Assembly: GCA_958295665.1 (NCBI GenBank)
Contig: OY282560.1
Location: forward strand, 97,813,930-97,877,929
Source: Tipula vernalis
Lineage: Eukaryota; Arthropoda; Insecta; Diptera; Tipulidae
Length of the DNA stretch: 64,000 nt
Reading direction: 5' to 3'
Below, piece by piece: positions 22,140 to 39,007 of the stretch (its first letter is position 1; the number at the start of each line of letters is the position of its first letter). Below the pieces are notes generated by a model, which had not been told where the DNA came from, did not search any database, and saw only the letters and a list, made by a program, of their open reading frames with translations. The position numbers and the translations under genes are program-made.

Positions 22140-22381
22140 GAGGAGTGTCTGATCAAAAGTCGCTATTTGCATCTTACTTTTGATCACTTTTTTGTAGTAA
22201 ATAGTTTGTTTTGGCCAAAATCAAGAATTTTAGGGATATTTTTCATAGAGAAATTGGCAATTTTTGCTCCATGCTGGAAATACCCATTTTTGGTCTATTT
22301 CACTTAAAAAATTCTGCCCTGATAGAAACAAAAATATCATTTTGGAAAATGTAAATAGCGACTTTTGATCAGACACTCCTC
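22140..22381. mobile_element. MITE with perfect 29-bp terminal inverted repeats
   Basis: The left end 22140-22168 begins gaggagtgtctgatcaaaag. The right end 22353-22381 is its exact reverse complement, giving a 242-bp element with no coding capacity. The internal part contains further words related to the ends (cttttgatcactttt). The flanks share only a weak 'aaat', which might be a target duplication. The parent transposon is not identified. Confidence 0.82.
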
Positions 22382-22520
22382 AAATGTAACACAATTTAAA
22401 TACTGAGCGAATGGCAGCCGTCTATCTGCAATCGTTTCTCAGGCCCATCGCAGAGGCATAAAATGATTCAGTGAATACTTATACATGAAGGTTTTCACAT
22501 AATAATTTTGCGAGTTGATC

Positions 22521-23528
22521 AAAAAAATCAAAATAAAATAGTAAATCAATTAAATTGGCTAATTAAATAATGATATAGTCACTCATATTTTGTATGAATA
22601 TGGTTAGCTTTAGTTTAGCCTATATAACATCTCGCAAGTGGATGAAATAGTGGTTGTTAATATCAAAATCTGCTATAAATTTTTGGCCTTGCTAGGTTAT
22701 GAATATCTTCCACTTTAACTTTAGCCTCTGCATTTTCGAATCGAAACCCTGCCCTGGCCGAGATAAATAATTTTATTCAAGATTTTTTGTATAATTTCGT
22801 GGTAATAACTCTTCTTATATGAATATGGGAGCATTATCGTGCTGAAAAGAGCGAATTGAGGACCAACTTATTTATGAGGCTCTTTGTTTATGTAATAATA
22901 AAAAAAATTCCAACATTATCAAACTAAGACAAAAACGCACTAATTTGTTTATAAAACAGTTCTCCATATTTCAATGGTATTATCTTATGATGACGTTCAC
23001 GTTTCGTTTACTGACGGTAGATCATATTCCGTTTGTGTGTATGCCCTATAAGGTACAACTGTTCAAGGCTATAGTTCATTTTCGATTTATTTCATGAGGT
23101 AACATTCCTGGTTGACGATGAACTAGTTGGTCCTCAATTCGCTCTTCAGAGCAATAACGCTACCTTATATGTAAGTGTTCTTCGTATGAGAAGAATTATT
23201 GCCACGACATTAGTCAAAAATCTTGAATATAATTATTTGACTTGCGCAGGGCAGGGTTTTGATTTAAACGTGCTTAAGTTAAAGTGGAAGATATTGATGA
23301 TCTAACAAGACCAAAAATTTGTAACAGAATACCAAGAAAACCGAGTGGGATAAGATCCTAGGTGATGTTAACAACAAATTTTTGAACCACTTGCGAGATG
23401 TTACGGAGAATAAACAAAAACTGACCATATGCATACAAAACTTGAGTGACTAGGAATATCATTATTTAATTAGTCAAAAGAAATCTTAAATTTAATTGAT
23501 TTACTATTTTATTATGATTTTTTTCAAA
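22521..23528. mobile_element. Foldback-type element with ~400-bp inverted arms
   Basis: The left arm runs from about 22521 to 22900 and the right arm from about 23105 to 23528. Matching inverted words include aaataaaatagtaaatcaat, ctaattaaataatgata, catctcgcaagtgg, aaagtggaagatatt, ctgccctg, caagattttttg and gcgaattgaggaccaa. The agreement is imperfect with small indels, so the element is old. The ~200-bp spacer has no coding features. Confidence 0.75.
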
Positions 23529-24239
23529 AATTTTTGGCAAAAACCAAATTAACTCTAAAAAAACAATTTTGATTTAAACGTAAATTTATTGAATTAAAAT
23601 TAATGTTTTCGCGCTGTTGTTGACGATAAAATCGGTTTTTGTACGACGAAATGAAGTTTTTGGACAAGGCGGTAATTGTATAATTTTCTTGGACAAATTA
23701 TTTTTTAACCTAATCACAAGTGACAAGTGTTAAAAAACCACTAATTTTTTTATAGAAATGCCCAGCTATGATCTATTTTTGATAAATATTTGTCAATACA
23801 TTGAAAAAAATAAACTGCTGATAGAAAATATTAGGGAATTTGCATAGTGTAGACGGCGTATTAAGTAAATTACTTTTCATCTATACTATAAAACACTAAC
23901 TATTGGGCCGATTTTGATGAAACTTTCACTACCGAATAAGTTTTGTGGCTGGGGGTAACATATGCTAAATACCATTACCCTACCACATGATGGAACTGAG
24001 CAGCAGTGCCAGCTCGCGATCTGCGCGAACTGTGCAATCACGCAGGGCGCAACATTTTTAAGGGCGCAAACAAGAAAAACAGAAAGAGGAAAAAATGCTG
24101 TATACGAGAGAGCAATCTTCATGGTGTGTTTGCAGAACAGCCCGAACAGTACTTCTCTTAACAAAAATTAACGTATTTGGTTCCGATGGTACTAAATAGG
24201 ATGTGCATAGGCCGAAAAATAAAGCATTTTGCCCTCAGC

Positions 24240-24582
24240 ATTCCAAAAAAGTAGAGAAATCTGGTGGAGGAGATATTATGCTTTGGAGGGATATCCCTTA
24301 TTTAGTAGTGCGTAGGGCCTTTATATTGGATAAAAGATTTAAGAAAAACCCGTCTCAAAAAGGGTAAATCATACCCTTTTTCAGAAGGCAATATGCCACT
24401 GATATAGCTCTACATGCAAGACAATGGGATAGAAAGGCAAAACAGCTTTTCAGAGCAAAACTATCCAACTTTTGGTTTGACCAGTGCAATCCTCCGGCAT
24501 CAATCCAACTGAGCATCTTTGGAAGAACCTTAAGGTAGCTATGGAACGCAATGAAACCAAAAGAAGGCAACAAATGAATTAA
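24240..24582 (+). pseudogene. Tc1-like transposase relic
   Basis: 24252-24290 encodes SGGGDIMLW, the relic of the HGGGSVMVWG motif. After frame changes, 24491-24582 reads PVQSSGINPTEHLWKNLKVA and on to a stop, matching the catalytic WPAQSPDLNPIEHLW block with its terminal acidic residue. The middle (second Asp region) is too damaged to assign. The fragment lacks recognisable terminal repeats and is dead. Confidence 0.7.
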
Positions 24583-25174
24583 GAATTCTTAACTTAAAAA
24601 CTGAATATAATTCATTTTATTCGTTTATTATTCGAAAATTTGTGACCAGCGCTGGGAATAGGTTACAATATTAACTTTAATGATTTTTTGCCCTGTACCT
24701 AATTTTCTGACCACAAATATATAAATAAGTCAACTAATGGCTAAAAAGTATACTGTTTTCCAGCTATAATATTTTGCATGTATACATTCCGAGGTAACCA
24801 ACAAACTAAAATTGTGGTGGATAAGGCAACCGAAACCTAGCTTTTAATTTAAATGTATACCATACTTAACTCGGAAAAAAATAAACTTTTTCAGTTGTAA
24901 ACATTTTGACATGTAAAGAGAGTCATCACCACCAACTCAAAGTAAATAAGTAAGGTTTTAAAACTATCGGTAAATTGATAAATTTAAGCGAAATTTGCAA
25001 TGCCTGCCTCAAATTTATTTAAATCTCGCCTTTTAAGCAATTCCTTATTATTGTTTTAACGATAATTTGAATTTCTAAGCTTAATTCACCCATGGTCAAG
25101 ATTCAAAATGTTTTTTCGAAAATAATCCATATAAATTGTCGTATTCTAATAATATCGAAACACTGCGTTTTGCA

Positions 25175-25690
25175 AAACGAGGCCCTTTGTAATGAACAAT
25201 ATTGTTCCTGCTTTAATTTTAACAAAATCAATTTTTCAAAATATTAATTATGGAATGCAATGTTATTCGTGCATTTTTCACGAGCCCGATTTGACAGTTT
25301 TCCATTAATGCTTTTCATATAATCCAGGCTTAAATTCATCAAATTTGTCTTCCTTAGCAGCCTTTCAATATTAATCGATAAAGTGTCTGTTTAAAAGAAA
25401 TTCTGTCTTATTTACTCTCATTGTAAATCTAGAAAGTGAATCAAGCGTCATTTTAAAACTATTTCGATTAACTTTTACTTGTTTACATATTTATTGAGCC
25501 TCATCGCTAAAATGATCTGCACAACCGATATTAACTCGCAAACGGAATTTGAAATGTCGAATTGTAAACTGTAAGGAGTTCCGTGAAAATTGGTCTTTTT
25601 TTCGATGATGGGGAAATATTCGATAACTTAGTTAATCGTAAGACCAAAAATATGACTACAAGACCAATTTTTTCGTTTTGGTTTGGATAT
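25175..25690 (+). repeat. Second copy of dispersed repeat (see 9945-10320)
   Basis: Shares ordered blocks with 9945-10320: ccctttgtaa, taattttaacaaaatcaatt, attatggaatgcaatg, gatattaactcgcaaacgg, ggaaatattcgataa and tatgactac. Extra sequence is interspersed. Orientation is the same. Non-coding. Confidence 0.55.
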
Positions 25691-26499
25691 TTATCTATCT
25701 ATCTATAACTACATATTTCTATATTTTCTATATATACAATAACCTAGGACTGTCCATTAATAATAGAAGGTGGTCCTTAGAATGTACTGAACAAATTTAT
25801 TTTCTGTTTCTGTGTAACAGGTAAAAATCGTGAAAGATTAAGAGAGTGAACATTGAAACAAAATTTGTTAAGTCATTAATTTTCACATATAACTTTTATT
25901 GGGTTGATTTTATCTCTAGGCTAAGTTTAATCACAATCGGTTCAGCGCTTTATTAGTTTTTCAGCCACAAGTTCAAAAGGGTAGTCATAAATCACAGTAG
26001 ATATTAGGTTTTTGCGAAATACTGACCAACCGGAGAGAGGTATGTGGTAATATATATGTATTAAGGTATTAATGACATATTATCATATTGATTCAGTTGA
26101 TAAATCAGTTTGGTTTTATTATAGATCAACGAGGCTATGAAAAGACAAATGAAACAAACAAATGACAGAAATTGCTTTAAAAAAAAAGACGCAGTTTTCA
26201 GTCTCGAATAAAAGACTCTAGAGATCCATCTCACGGCTTGCCGTAGTCTAAAGTAATTCCCTTAATGCTTTGATTCGTGGTACTTATCAAGACTCGCAGC
26301 GTTTCAGTTAACTTCTTTTGGCGGCGAAGATACAAAGGAGGGCAATTTCATGCCGACTTACAAAATTCAAGGCTAGATTTATCATTGAATCGGCAGCCTT
26401 CTTCCACCTGTCAATACACAAGCTAAATTCCTCCAACTTTATTTTATTTCCGATTTTACTCCATGCTAGCAAACGATATCCTAGAGCGTTTTGTTCGCA

Positions 26500-27395
26500 A
26501 ACACGGGACACAGATGATGGTTACCCTCAGTATCGTCGAAAATTTCCATCGGATGGAGGTTTTCAAACCACAATAAATTCAAGACAAGTATAGATAATAG
26601 TTGGGTAGTGTTCCATGGTTTCGAAGTGTTTCAAAGCACTTATCAATGTTGAATTCTGCCGTACCGTATAAGCAATTAAGTATATTTTAAAGTATGTGGG
26701 TTCAGATCAAGTTACTTTTTCGGTATGGGTTCAGAATTTCAGATCAAGTTACTTTTTTTTGTTGAAAATAACAGAGACGAAGGCCATAACTACCCGAACG
26801 GTCAGTACATTAGACCTTCAGAGGTGGTGTGGCGTATTCTCTTATTTCCGATTCATGATCGACATCCGTCGGTTGTACATTTATTTATACATTCATTGAT
26901 CCACCATTACTTTAATCGAATTTTTCAAATTAAGCACTGAGAATAAGCTTGCTAAAATAATCCTGTATTGTGAAGTACCAAGCTATTATATCTGGAACAA
27001 TCGATCCAGGAAGATGTGCCTGGTTACCATGGAATACAGAAAATTCGACTATCGGAAGAGTCTACTCTATTCATCAAAGTTAGGCAGAATATTTCTATGT
27101 GCGCCTCCTGCTTCATCATAAAACAGGCCCCACTTTTTTTAATGATTTAAAGATTGTTGACGGCGATGTAAAGCCTACCTTTCAAGCCGCTTGCCAAAAT
27201 CTTTTCCTGTTACAATCAGATAACCACTCGGAGTGTATTCTTTCAGATGCTGCACTGACTGATATTCCCCTTAAGCTAGGAAAATTGTTTGTGATTCTGC
27301 TACTATTTTGCCAATTATCTGATGCTATGTTTCTATGGAACAAATTCAATATGAATTGTTTTATTCAGACAATATTTATAATCAAGGTCATATTA
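26500..27395 (+). pseudogene. Helitron replicase-helicase (RepHel) relic
   Basis: + strand fragments in changing frames follow the usual RepHel text. 26511-26570 reads DDGYPQYRRKFPSDGG, then DNSWVVF and INVEFC.TV with IKYILKYVGSDQV. 26770-26900 reads QYIRPSEVVWRILLFPIHDR followed by HPSVVHLFIH. 26965-27040 reads LYCEVPSYYIWNNRSRK, and 27099-27390 reads RLLLHHKTGPTFFNDLKIVDG, PTFQAACQNL and a LFVILLLFCQLSD stretch just before the helicase. In Helitrons this is the region between the Rep nuclease and the PIF1-like helicase; the HUH nuclease motif and the helicase Walker motifs were not seen. Several stops and shifts make it non-functional. Confidence 0.8.
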
Positions 27396-27399
27396 TAAT

Positions 27400-31515
<4,116 letters not shown>

Positions 31516-34494
31516 TAAAAAAAAAATGAATATTTTAAATATTTGGTTGTTGGGTACCTTAAACATACATACATACATACATATTTGAACATCTCCCTCT
31601 CTTTATGTCATTAATTTCACATAAATTCCATTTAACAAACTTGCGATTATTTGAAAAATATTTACAATCCCGAAGCCAAATATAAAACGTAAAAAGAGTT
31701 GCGCTTCTTGCCCCTATCTATGCATATGTAAATAATCAATGGAGAGCACTTGGTTTGGTATTATGCCAATCATATTGTTCAAATGCAAAATTATAGCCTC
31801 GAGTATGAAATAAAAAGTTGTCGATGTGATTCAGTTAAAATGACTTTTATGGTTCGCGCGCATTACGTTAATTAATAATTTTTAAGACCAGCATTTATAC
31901 AGTACAAACCAAATATTTAAAGTCATTCTACTGTACAAATATGATAGTCTAGGATCACGTGCACGTTATTTTAATAAAATATACAAGTCGACGCCGAAAA
32001 AATTGCGTGCCAAAATTTGGCTACTAAGTACTACACTTGTTTGCCTTTTCTCACACCTTTGCTCGCATAAAATTTAAATACTTTTGATTTGTATGCTGAT
32101 TGTATTTGATTTGTCAATTCAAGGTGTGAATGTCTGAGAGTTGAGCAGTATTTACTGTCAACAAGCCTCATTTGGAATTTGGGGTTCATCATACTTGGAA
32201 GCGTTCATAGTTTCTGGCGGCTTGATAGAGGTACGAAATCTAATTCATGAAGCGTATAATTGAAATGAAGAACTTATCATATTGAGTACTTTGCCACAAT
32301 GTTTTGATTGGCGATCTATTAATTTCAAACTGACCATCTCTGGTCCCAAACAAAGTTAACATTTTCGAAGATTCGACACCACAGATTTGATAGTGATTTG
32401 ACATTGGAAATAGATTTACGATTATGCATGTTCCTGGAAATTTTCAGGGCAAATTTTACCGGTAATTTAATTATATTGTGTCGGGAATTTACACTCGACC
32501 ACTAACAAATCAACAAAATTAAATTTGTTTACACTGAATCGCGCTACTCTGAGAAAACGTGCCAAGCCAAATATTTGATAAAACTATCACTAAGGAAATA
32601 TTCTTATAAGTACCCGTGGAGGATAATGGATTTAACAAACCAAGTAACTTTAACAGAGAATGAACTTGTTTCCGTCTGCACATTTTTGTACAAATGCGAA
32701 CTGACAAATCACTGAACAAACTTTGTTTTTTAAAAAGTTATTTTTTAAGGAAAGTAATTTTAAAAGAAATCTATTCAAGGTACCTGGCTTGAATGGTGTG
32801 GAATTCAGATCTCGTGATCATATTCAATACTATGTGTATTTTATTTAATTGTAATTTCCAATTGAATTTTGTTTGTTTTTACACGTAAAATTTATATTGC
32901 TGATGATACTGGATTTCCCGGGAAATGACGGTTTAATTGCCCCCTAGTCGAGGGGCTCTCTATCAAATTTCTTGAAATGTTTTTACGATTAGGCTTCGAT
33001 GATACCACTTTTTATTAAATTTTTAAAGTGATCAGATTCTTTGGTCGAGTAGCTATGTTCTTAGCTTCGATGATAACACTTTCTATTCAATTTTCAAACT
33101 GATCGGACCCCGTGGTCGAGGGCTTTTATTCGTTCTTTGCCTAAGTTTTAAAAGTGATGGGACCTCGATTATTCGGGATCTCTGATTGGCTTCAATAGAA
33201 TTTTTTTCAAAATCTTCTGTCCTGTATGAACGTTTTTATGGTGTCTTGGCTACGATGATAACACTTTGGTCGAGTGGCTTCCTGCATGTTCTTAGTTTCG
33301 ATGAGAATAGTTTCTACTAAATTTTAAAAATGATGGAACCCGGGGGTCGAGGGGCTTTCCATACGTACTTTGTTTCGACGATAACTCTTTTTATTAAATT
33401 TTAAGAGTGATTGGGCTTTCGCCCCCCATGGCATCTGAGTGGATCCATACAAACTTTCTGAATATATTCTGCAATGTGAAAATTTATATGGTTTCTTGAC
33501 TTCGATGATAAGACTTTATATTTAATTTTTAAAGTGATCGAACTCCTTGGTCGAGAGGCTTCATGTATATTCTCAGCTAAGATGATAACATTTATTAAAT
33601 TTTCAAAGTGATAGAACCCAGAGGTCGAGGGGCCTTAGATATGTTATTTGTTTCGACGATAACACTTTTTAATAAATTTAAAGAGTGATTGGGCTTTCGG
33701 CCCCCGGGGTATCTGAGAGGCTCCATACAAACTTGCTGGAAATATTCTGCACTGTGAAACTTTGTATGGTTTCATGGCTTCGATGAAAAGACTTTCTATT
33801 AAATTTTTAAAGTGATCGAATTTCTTGGTCGAGGGGTTCCATGTACGTTCTCTGCTTCGATGAGAACATTTTCTAATAAATTTTGAAAGTGATGGAACCC
33901 GGCGATCGAGGGGCTTTCTATACGTACTTTGTTTCGATGATAACACTTTTTATTAAATTTTAAGAGTGATTGGGCTTTCGGCCCCCGGGGTATCTGAGGG
34001 CTCCATACAAACTTCCTGAAAATATTCTGCACTGTGAAAATTGGTATAGTTTCCTAGTTTCGATGATGAACCTTGGTCGATGGGCTTCATGTATGTTCGT
34101 AGCTTCGATGAGAACATTTTCTATTAAACTTTCAAAGTCATGGAACCCAGGGGTTGAGGGGCTTTTTCCCTACGTTATTTGCTTCGACGATAATACTTTT
34201 TATTAAATGTTAAGAGTCATTGGACCATGGGTCCCCGTGGTATATGAGCGGCTCCTTACAAATTGTCTGAAAATATTCTGCACTGTGAAAATGTTTATAG
34301 TTTTTTGGCTTCGATGATGACTTTCTATTAGATTTTTAAAATCATAACACACCAGAATCAAGGGGCTGGCTCCCTTACAAATTATTTGACTATCTTTCAC
34401 GCTTTGTGAGTATTGTGAAATCAGATGCACGCGCACCTAAACAACGCCAAAAAGTATTAAGACACGGTCAATCCTCAAATGTAATCAAAATAAA

Positions 34495-35260
34495 TCAAAA
34501 AAATGGAGGTGTGGCCAACACACGACTTTCTTTTACGAACAGAGAATTTTGAGAAATTTAATTTTTTTCTTAATTTTTTTTTTAATTTTCAAATTTTTTA
34601 ATTTTTTTTTTTAATTTTTTATTTTTATTTGTTTTTAATTTTTGGAAACATTTTGAATTTAGTAGTTTTTTTTAAACCTGATACTTTTTAAGATATTTGC
34701 ACAATACATTTTCTGGACCAAGGGAGTGGCCACTTCCGGTTAGCCGATTTGGAGTAAAATTCACTGGGACCTCCCAATTTATCAAAAAAGCTTAAATCTG
34801 ATCGATTGGTTAAACCATATTGGGTTGTAGAGAGGACACAGACAGACTGACAGACTGACAGACTGACAGACTGACAGACTGACAGACTGACAGACTGACA
34901 GACTGACAGACTGACAGACTGACAGACTGACAGACTGACAGACTGACAGACTGACAGACTGACAGACTGACAGACTGACAGACTGACAGACTGACAGACT
35001 GACAGACTGACAGACTGACAGACTGACAGACTGACAGACTGACAGACTGACAGACTGACAGACTGACAGACTGACAGACTGACAGACTGACAGACTGACA
35101 GACAGACAGACAGACACCATTTCGAAACTCACTTTTTCGGACTCAGGGAACCTGAAAACAAATAAATCTCTAAAAATCTCAAGGTCCAAAATTTTCATGA
35201 TTACTATACTTAATTTTACTAGAGTAAAAGAAAGTAATAAAGCGACCACGACGGTCATAA
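34495..35260 (+). repeat. Dispersed repeat R (copy 1), hosting the octamer array
   Basis: Begins near aatggaggtgtggccaacac and includes gactttcttttacgaacag, a T-rich stretch, aggagtggccacttccggtt (with small variation) and agccgatttggagtaaaatt, then tgggttgtagagaggacaca, the octamer array, and accatttcgaaactcacttt with ttcggactcagg. It ends near 35260 (gcgaccacgacggtcataat). Two further copies are at 38420-38700 (+) and 47164-47490 (inverted). Non-coding; class unknown. Confidence 0.7.
34840..35115 (+). repeat. Octanucleotide array (GACAGACT)n
   Basis: About 32 head-to-tail copies of the 8-mer gacagact, essentially without error, followed by a few 4-mer gaca units. It lies within repeat R, whose inverted copy at 47255-47285 has only about three such units. 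A 158-codon minus-strand open frame through the array reads as Ser/Val/Cys/Gln repeats and is an artefact. Confidence 0.95.
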
Positions 35261-36389
35261 TTTAGATTTTAAGTAAAAATTTGAGTCTGTGTAGGCCACC
35301 CGTGTGAGCCACCAAGTTGGCTCTTTTTTGTGGTTCGTAGTGTTTTTCTTGCTTAATTAGATTAGGTGCCTTTATATCAAAGAGATTCAATTTTGAAAGT
35401 TATCGAAGCAGGAGTAAAGGTTGTCTCTTAAAAATCGTTTCAAAATGTTTTAAACTTTATTTGAAAATCTGTATAGTTTCGTGCCTTCGACGATAACACT
35501 TTCTATTAAATTTAAAACATTAAACTGTATATCTTTACCTAGATTGAGAGGCTTCAGGACAAATTGTTTGACACTTTGTGTGAACATCATTTGTAGAGTT
35601 TTCTGGCTTATAAAATTTTAAGTGGTTTGGACTCGGGATTGAGGGCTTTCTGTACAATCTTCGATTATACCACTTTCTATTACATTTTCAAAATGATCGG
35701 ACCACAATATCAAGGGGCTCCCGTGATTGTTTGATAATTTTGTTGAAAATTTGTTTAGTTCCTTGCTTTGATGTTTCGCTTTCTGTGTAATTTTCAAAAT
35801 TATCGGACTCCTAGACCGAGAGGCTTTCTATACGATTTTGGCTTCGATTATTGCACTTCCTTATACATTTTCAAAGTGATCGGACCCCGAGGACGAGGGG
35901 CTACCATGCCAGTATTTTGAATTTTTTTTTTAACACTTTGTGTAAAAATTTCTATATTTGTGGCTTCTATTTTTCTATTTTTGAAATTGGTCTCACTTTT
36001 TTCTACTGTTTTCATTCATTTGGAGTAATGCTAGATTTGGATCTATTGCCTTTTTGTACACATTTCACACTGTTCAATAAAATTTTTTATATTAACTGAC
36101 ATATTCAGCCAATTTACAAACTCCCTGGCCAATTTAACACATTTTTCAACACCCTAAATTACTTTGATGTATCTTACTTAGCATGCCTCCCTTTAAAGCT
36201 AAAACATCTACCGTATGAATTTCATCACGAACGTTGTGAATATTTTGAAATTTTCTGGAAATTTGTTTTATGTAGACTCTGGCCAATTATTCATGTAGTA
36301 TTGTTTCAACAACTGTAGTTCATTATCCTGTTTCGTATATAATTTGATTTGCTTAATTTTTTCTGGTGATAATGGCTATCATTAGTTTA

Positions 36390-37300
36390 TCTGTTTCTAT
36401 TGAACTCTTAAATCGTATGTTTGTATTCGCAGCAACATTCGCTGTAGACGAATTGGAACCCCGGATAATGTTTTTTGTTTTTAATATAGTGACTAACGGC
36501 TGATGATCCATCACAACCTGAACTACTTACATCCAAAAACGATCGAGAGTAACTCCTTTTCAATTTGTGTGTGTCTTTGTTGAGTTTCTGTTAGATATTT
36601 AGACGCAAATGCTAAATGTTTGTTGTTTTGTAAAATTATCCCACCTTCGGTAAACTGTGATGCATCTACTGTTGACACATAGTAGCGTACATAGTTTTTC
36701 TGACAAATTTTCTTGTGAAGACCCCTAAATAATTAACCATTCCTAAGAATCTTTTAAGATCGTTTCTGTTCTTCGGTCGTGGCATAACTAAAATTACATG
36801 AATCATATTTAAATATATAACCTCCGAGCAATATAAATCATTACGCCGGGATTGCCTTGGAAAATTCCGCACATAATTCGAAGAAAAATTTCAGGTCTCG
36901 ACGAACTACCTTAGGATAGTTTTAAAAATTTGTAACGTCCGAAAGGCGTATTGAAAGGAATCATTCAAACCCCTGAATCAGCATCTATGTAGCAACGAAA
37001 ATAATTATGCTCCATATTCACCCTAATTCTAATCAACTTAACATCCGGAATTGGGATGATGGGATGTAGACTCTTTGTATCCACTTTTACCGGGAAGAAG
37101 ACGGTTGGACGACTTCAATTTTTGCCGTTATAGGTAAATTCCCTAATCCGGAAAATGTTTATATTTAATAACTAGATTTCCAATACTATGGTCTTTATCA
37201 ATTTAACAGGCTTTCGCTACCAATCCCAATGCCATGCTTGTTTAGACGCCAAAATTTTTTGGTAGTTATCGGGCATTCGCTTCTTTACCGTTAGTAGTTT
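36390..37300 (-). pseudogene. Gypsy-like pol relic (RT and RNase H)
   Basis: The minus strand between 37200 and 36400 contains damaged RT text (PFNTPFGRYKF), then MPRPKNRNDLKRFLGMVNYL (36870-36690 region), the connection motif of Gypsy-type elements. RNase H follows: VDASQFTEGGIILQ, LAFASKYLTETQQ and a QIEKELLSIVFGC stretch at about 36670-36530. Several stops and frameshifts; neither integrase nor LTRs were identified. Confidence 0.75.
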
Positions 37301-39000
37301 AACCGCCACATACTATATTTTATTAGCGGAAAGTTTCTAACCGAACTTGAATATTATTATGGAGATAATCTCAGATCGTTTAGTATATTTACGCTGCCTC
37401 AAAGACATCTCAATAGCTGCATGATATACAGAAAATTCAACAGACAGAATTATAGAAGCCATATTAACATATTTCTTATAGCCTCATCGTCACATTTCCT
37501 TCGGTTCCATTTGCAACGTACGTGTTGAATTTCTTCAAAATCGGTTAAGGAATAGCTAAGGTCCATCCTACTTGGCCACACACATAATTTGCTAAAGCTT
37601 CAATTAGAAATGTAAAAACCTTCGGGAAGTTACAGTATCTGTTGGTTCGCAGCCCTAATGTGTCTTACTCTACTACTTTTAGTAGGCTGCTGGGTTATTT
37701 CCGTGTTAAAAAATTTTAATAATTGATTTTCAAAGTTTAAAAGACTCAAAATTTTTAAATTACGAAAGCTCATTTTTCCACAAATAAATTGTAAATCAAA
37801 TTTTGAAAGAACCGAATTTAATTTAATACACTGTGGTCTAAATTTTGTTTTAAAATTAGAACGGAAAATTGATACTTTTCTACGTTAGAATCTTTTATTG
37901 GTGTTAAAAATTGAGAAATTTCTAGGTTGCTTTGAACTTTGAATATTTATTGCAAATAGTCAAAGTTTGTGACTAAATTAGAAGTTTGGAATTTATGGAA
38001 ATTTTTAAACTTTTAATAATGCTGAAAATTAAAATTTTTTAAAATTTTAAAATTTGACAGAATTACATCAAATTGATTGATTTCATTGATTATTATATTT
38101 CTAGAATTGTATTTATTGCATAATTTTAAAAATTTACCAACATTTCCTAGTTTATATCTCGAAATTCGACCGAATTTTTTTTACCTTCAAAAAGTTGACC
38201 AAATATCAGAAAGCTTGAATTCACCATAAATATTATGGAAAAATGCAGAGTTTTGGAGCTGAACTGTTTAAAAATGAGTTTCAGAATTATTGGAAATGTT
38301 TGTGCATTGATTTAAAACTTGTTTTCCAATTTTTATTTTGAGCATAGTCACATTCATGTGTGCGTGAAAAAAAAACAATCCACTTATTACTTTCTTTTAC
38401 GTTAGTAAAATAAAGGAGTAAAATAATGGAGGTGTAGCCAACACACGACTTTCTTTTACGAACAGCGAATTTTAAGATTTTTTTTAAAATTTTTTGGAAA
38501 CATTTTGTACTAAGTAGTTTTTGTAAACCTTTTACTTTTTAAGTTATTTGCAAAATAATTTTTCTGGGCCAAAGGAGTGGCCACTTCCGGTTAGCCGATT
38601 TGGAGTAAAATTCACTGCGACCACCCAATTAATGAAAAATGCTTAAATCTGCAGTATCAGTTCGATTGATTCACCCATCTGGGCTGTACAGAGGACATGG
38701 CTCTTTGCACAATCATCAAAGAACGTGTATCTCGAATAACGGAACCACCGATTAAGCTAATTTGGCATTGGATTGCAGATTCGCACCGTTTATATTTATG
38801 TTAATAGAGGATTTTTAACATCTAACCTAAGTGTATTCACAATTTATATACTATAGTATATTAATTACTATATGTGTATTTTAAAAAGCAATAATTACTA
38901 CTGTGATAAAGTGAAACGTGTAATTTGATCATAAATATTGGTGAGTCAATCAAATTAAATAATCGTGAAAGTTTCAGTTGTAAAATTTTACTATTCCAAA
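37301..39000. other. Non-coding AT-rich stretch; repeat R copy 2; possible BEL 5' end
   Basis: 37301-38380 shows no gene. 38420-38700 is a copy of repeat R in + orientation without the octamer array (aggtgtagccaacacacgac, acttccggttagccgatttg). 38740-38990 is the expected place for the BEL 5' LTR and leader: a stretch attggtgagtcaatc at 38936 might be the end of an LTR and primer-binding region, but it does not match the 3' LTR start at 43436, so I leave the LTR unassigned. Confidence 0.45.
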
Positions 39001-39007
39001 TTTCATT

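Larger units (their letters stand above)
32945..35900 (+). repeat. Degenerate higher-order tandem repeat (~90-bp units in ~270-bp sets)
   Basis: A basic unit recurs with the words ttcgatgataacacttt, tattaaattttaaagtgat and cgaccaaggggcttt-like variants ('ggtcgaggggctt'). A longer period is visible in the block gggctttcggcccccggggt followed by ctccatacaaact and aaatattctgcactgtgaaa at about 33416, 33690, 33971 and 34223, a spacing of about 250-280 bp. From 34450 to 35300 another repeat and the octamer array interrupt it; weaker units continue to about 35900. Open frames here, including the 100-codon ones on the minus strand, are by-products of the repeat. Confidence 0.8.

Noticed and set aside
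33644..34436. Minus-strand frames of 77-100 codons with repeated 'RGPKAQSL' text
   Set aside because: They arise from the higher-order tandem repeat and recur with its period.
34782..35258. 158-codon minus-strand frame made of Ser/Val/Cys/Gln repeats
   Set aside because: It is the translation of the 8-bp array; an 8-mer read in three frames gives an 8-residue peptide repeat. No evidence for a gene.
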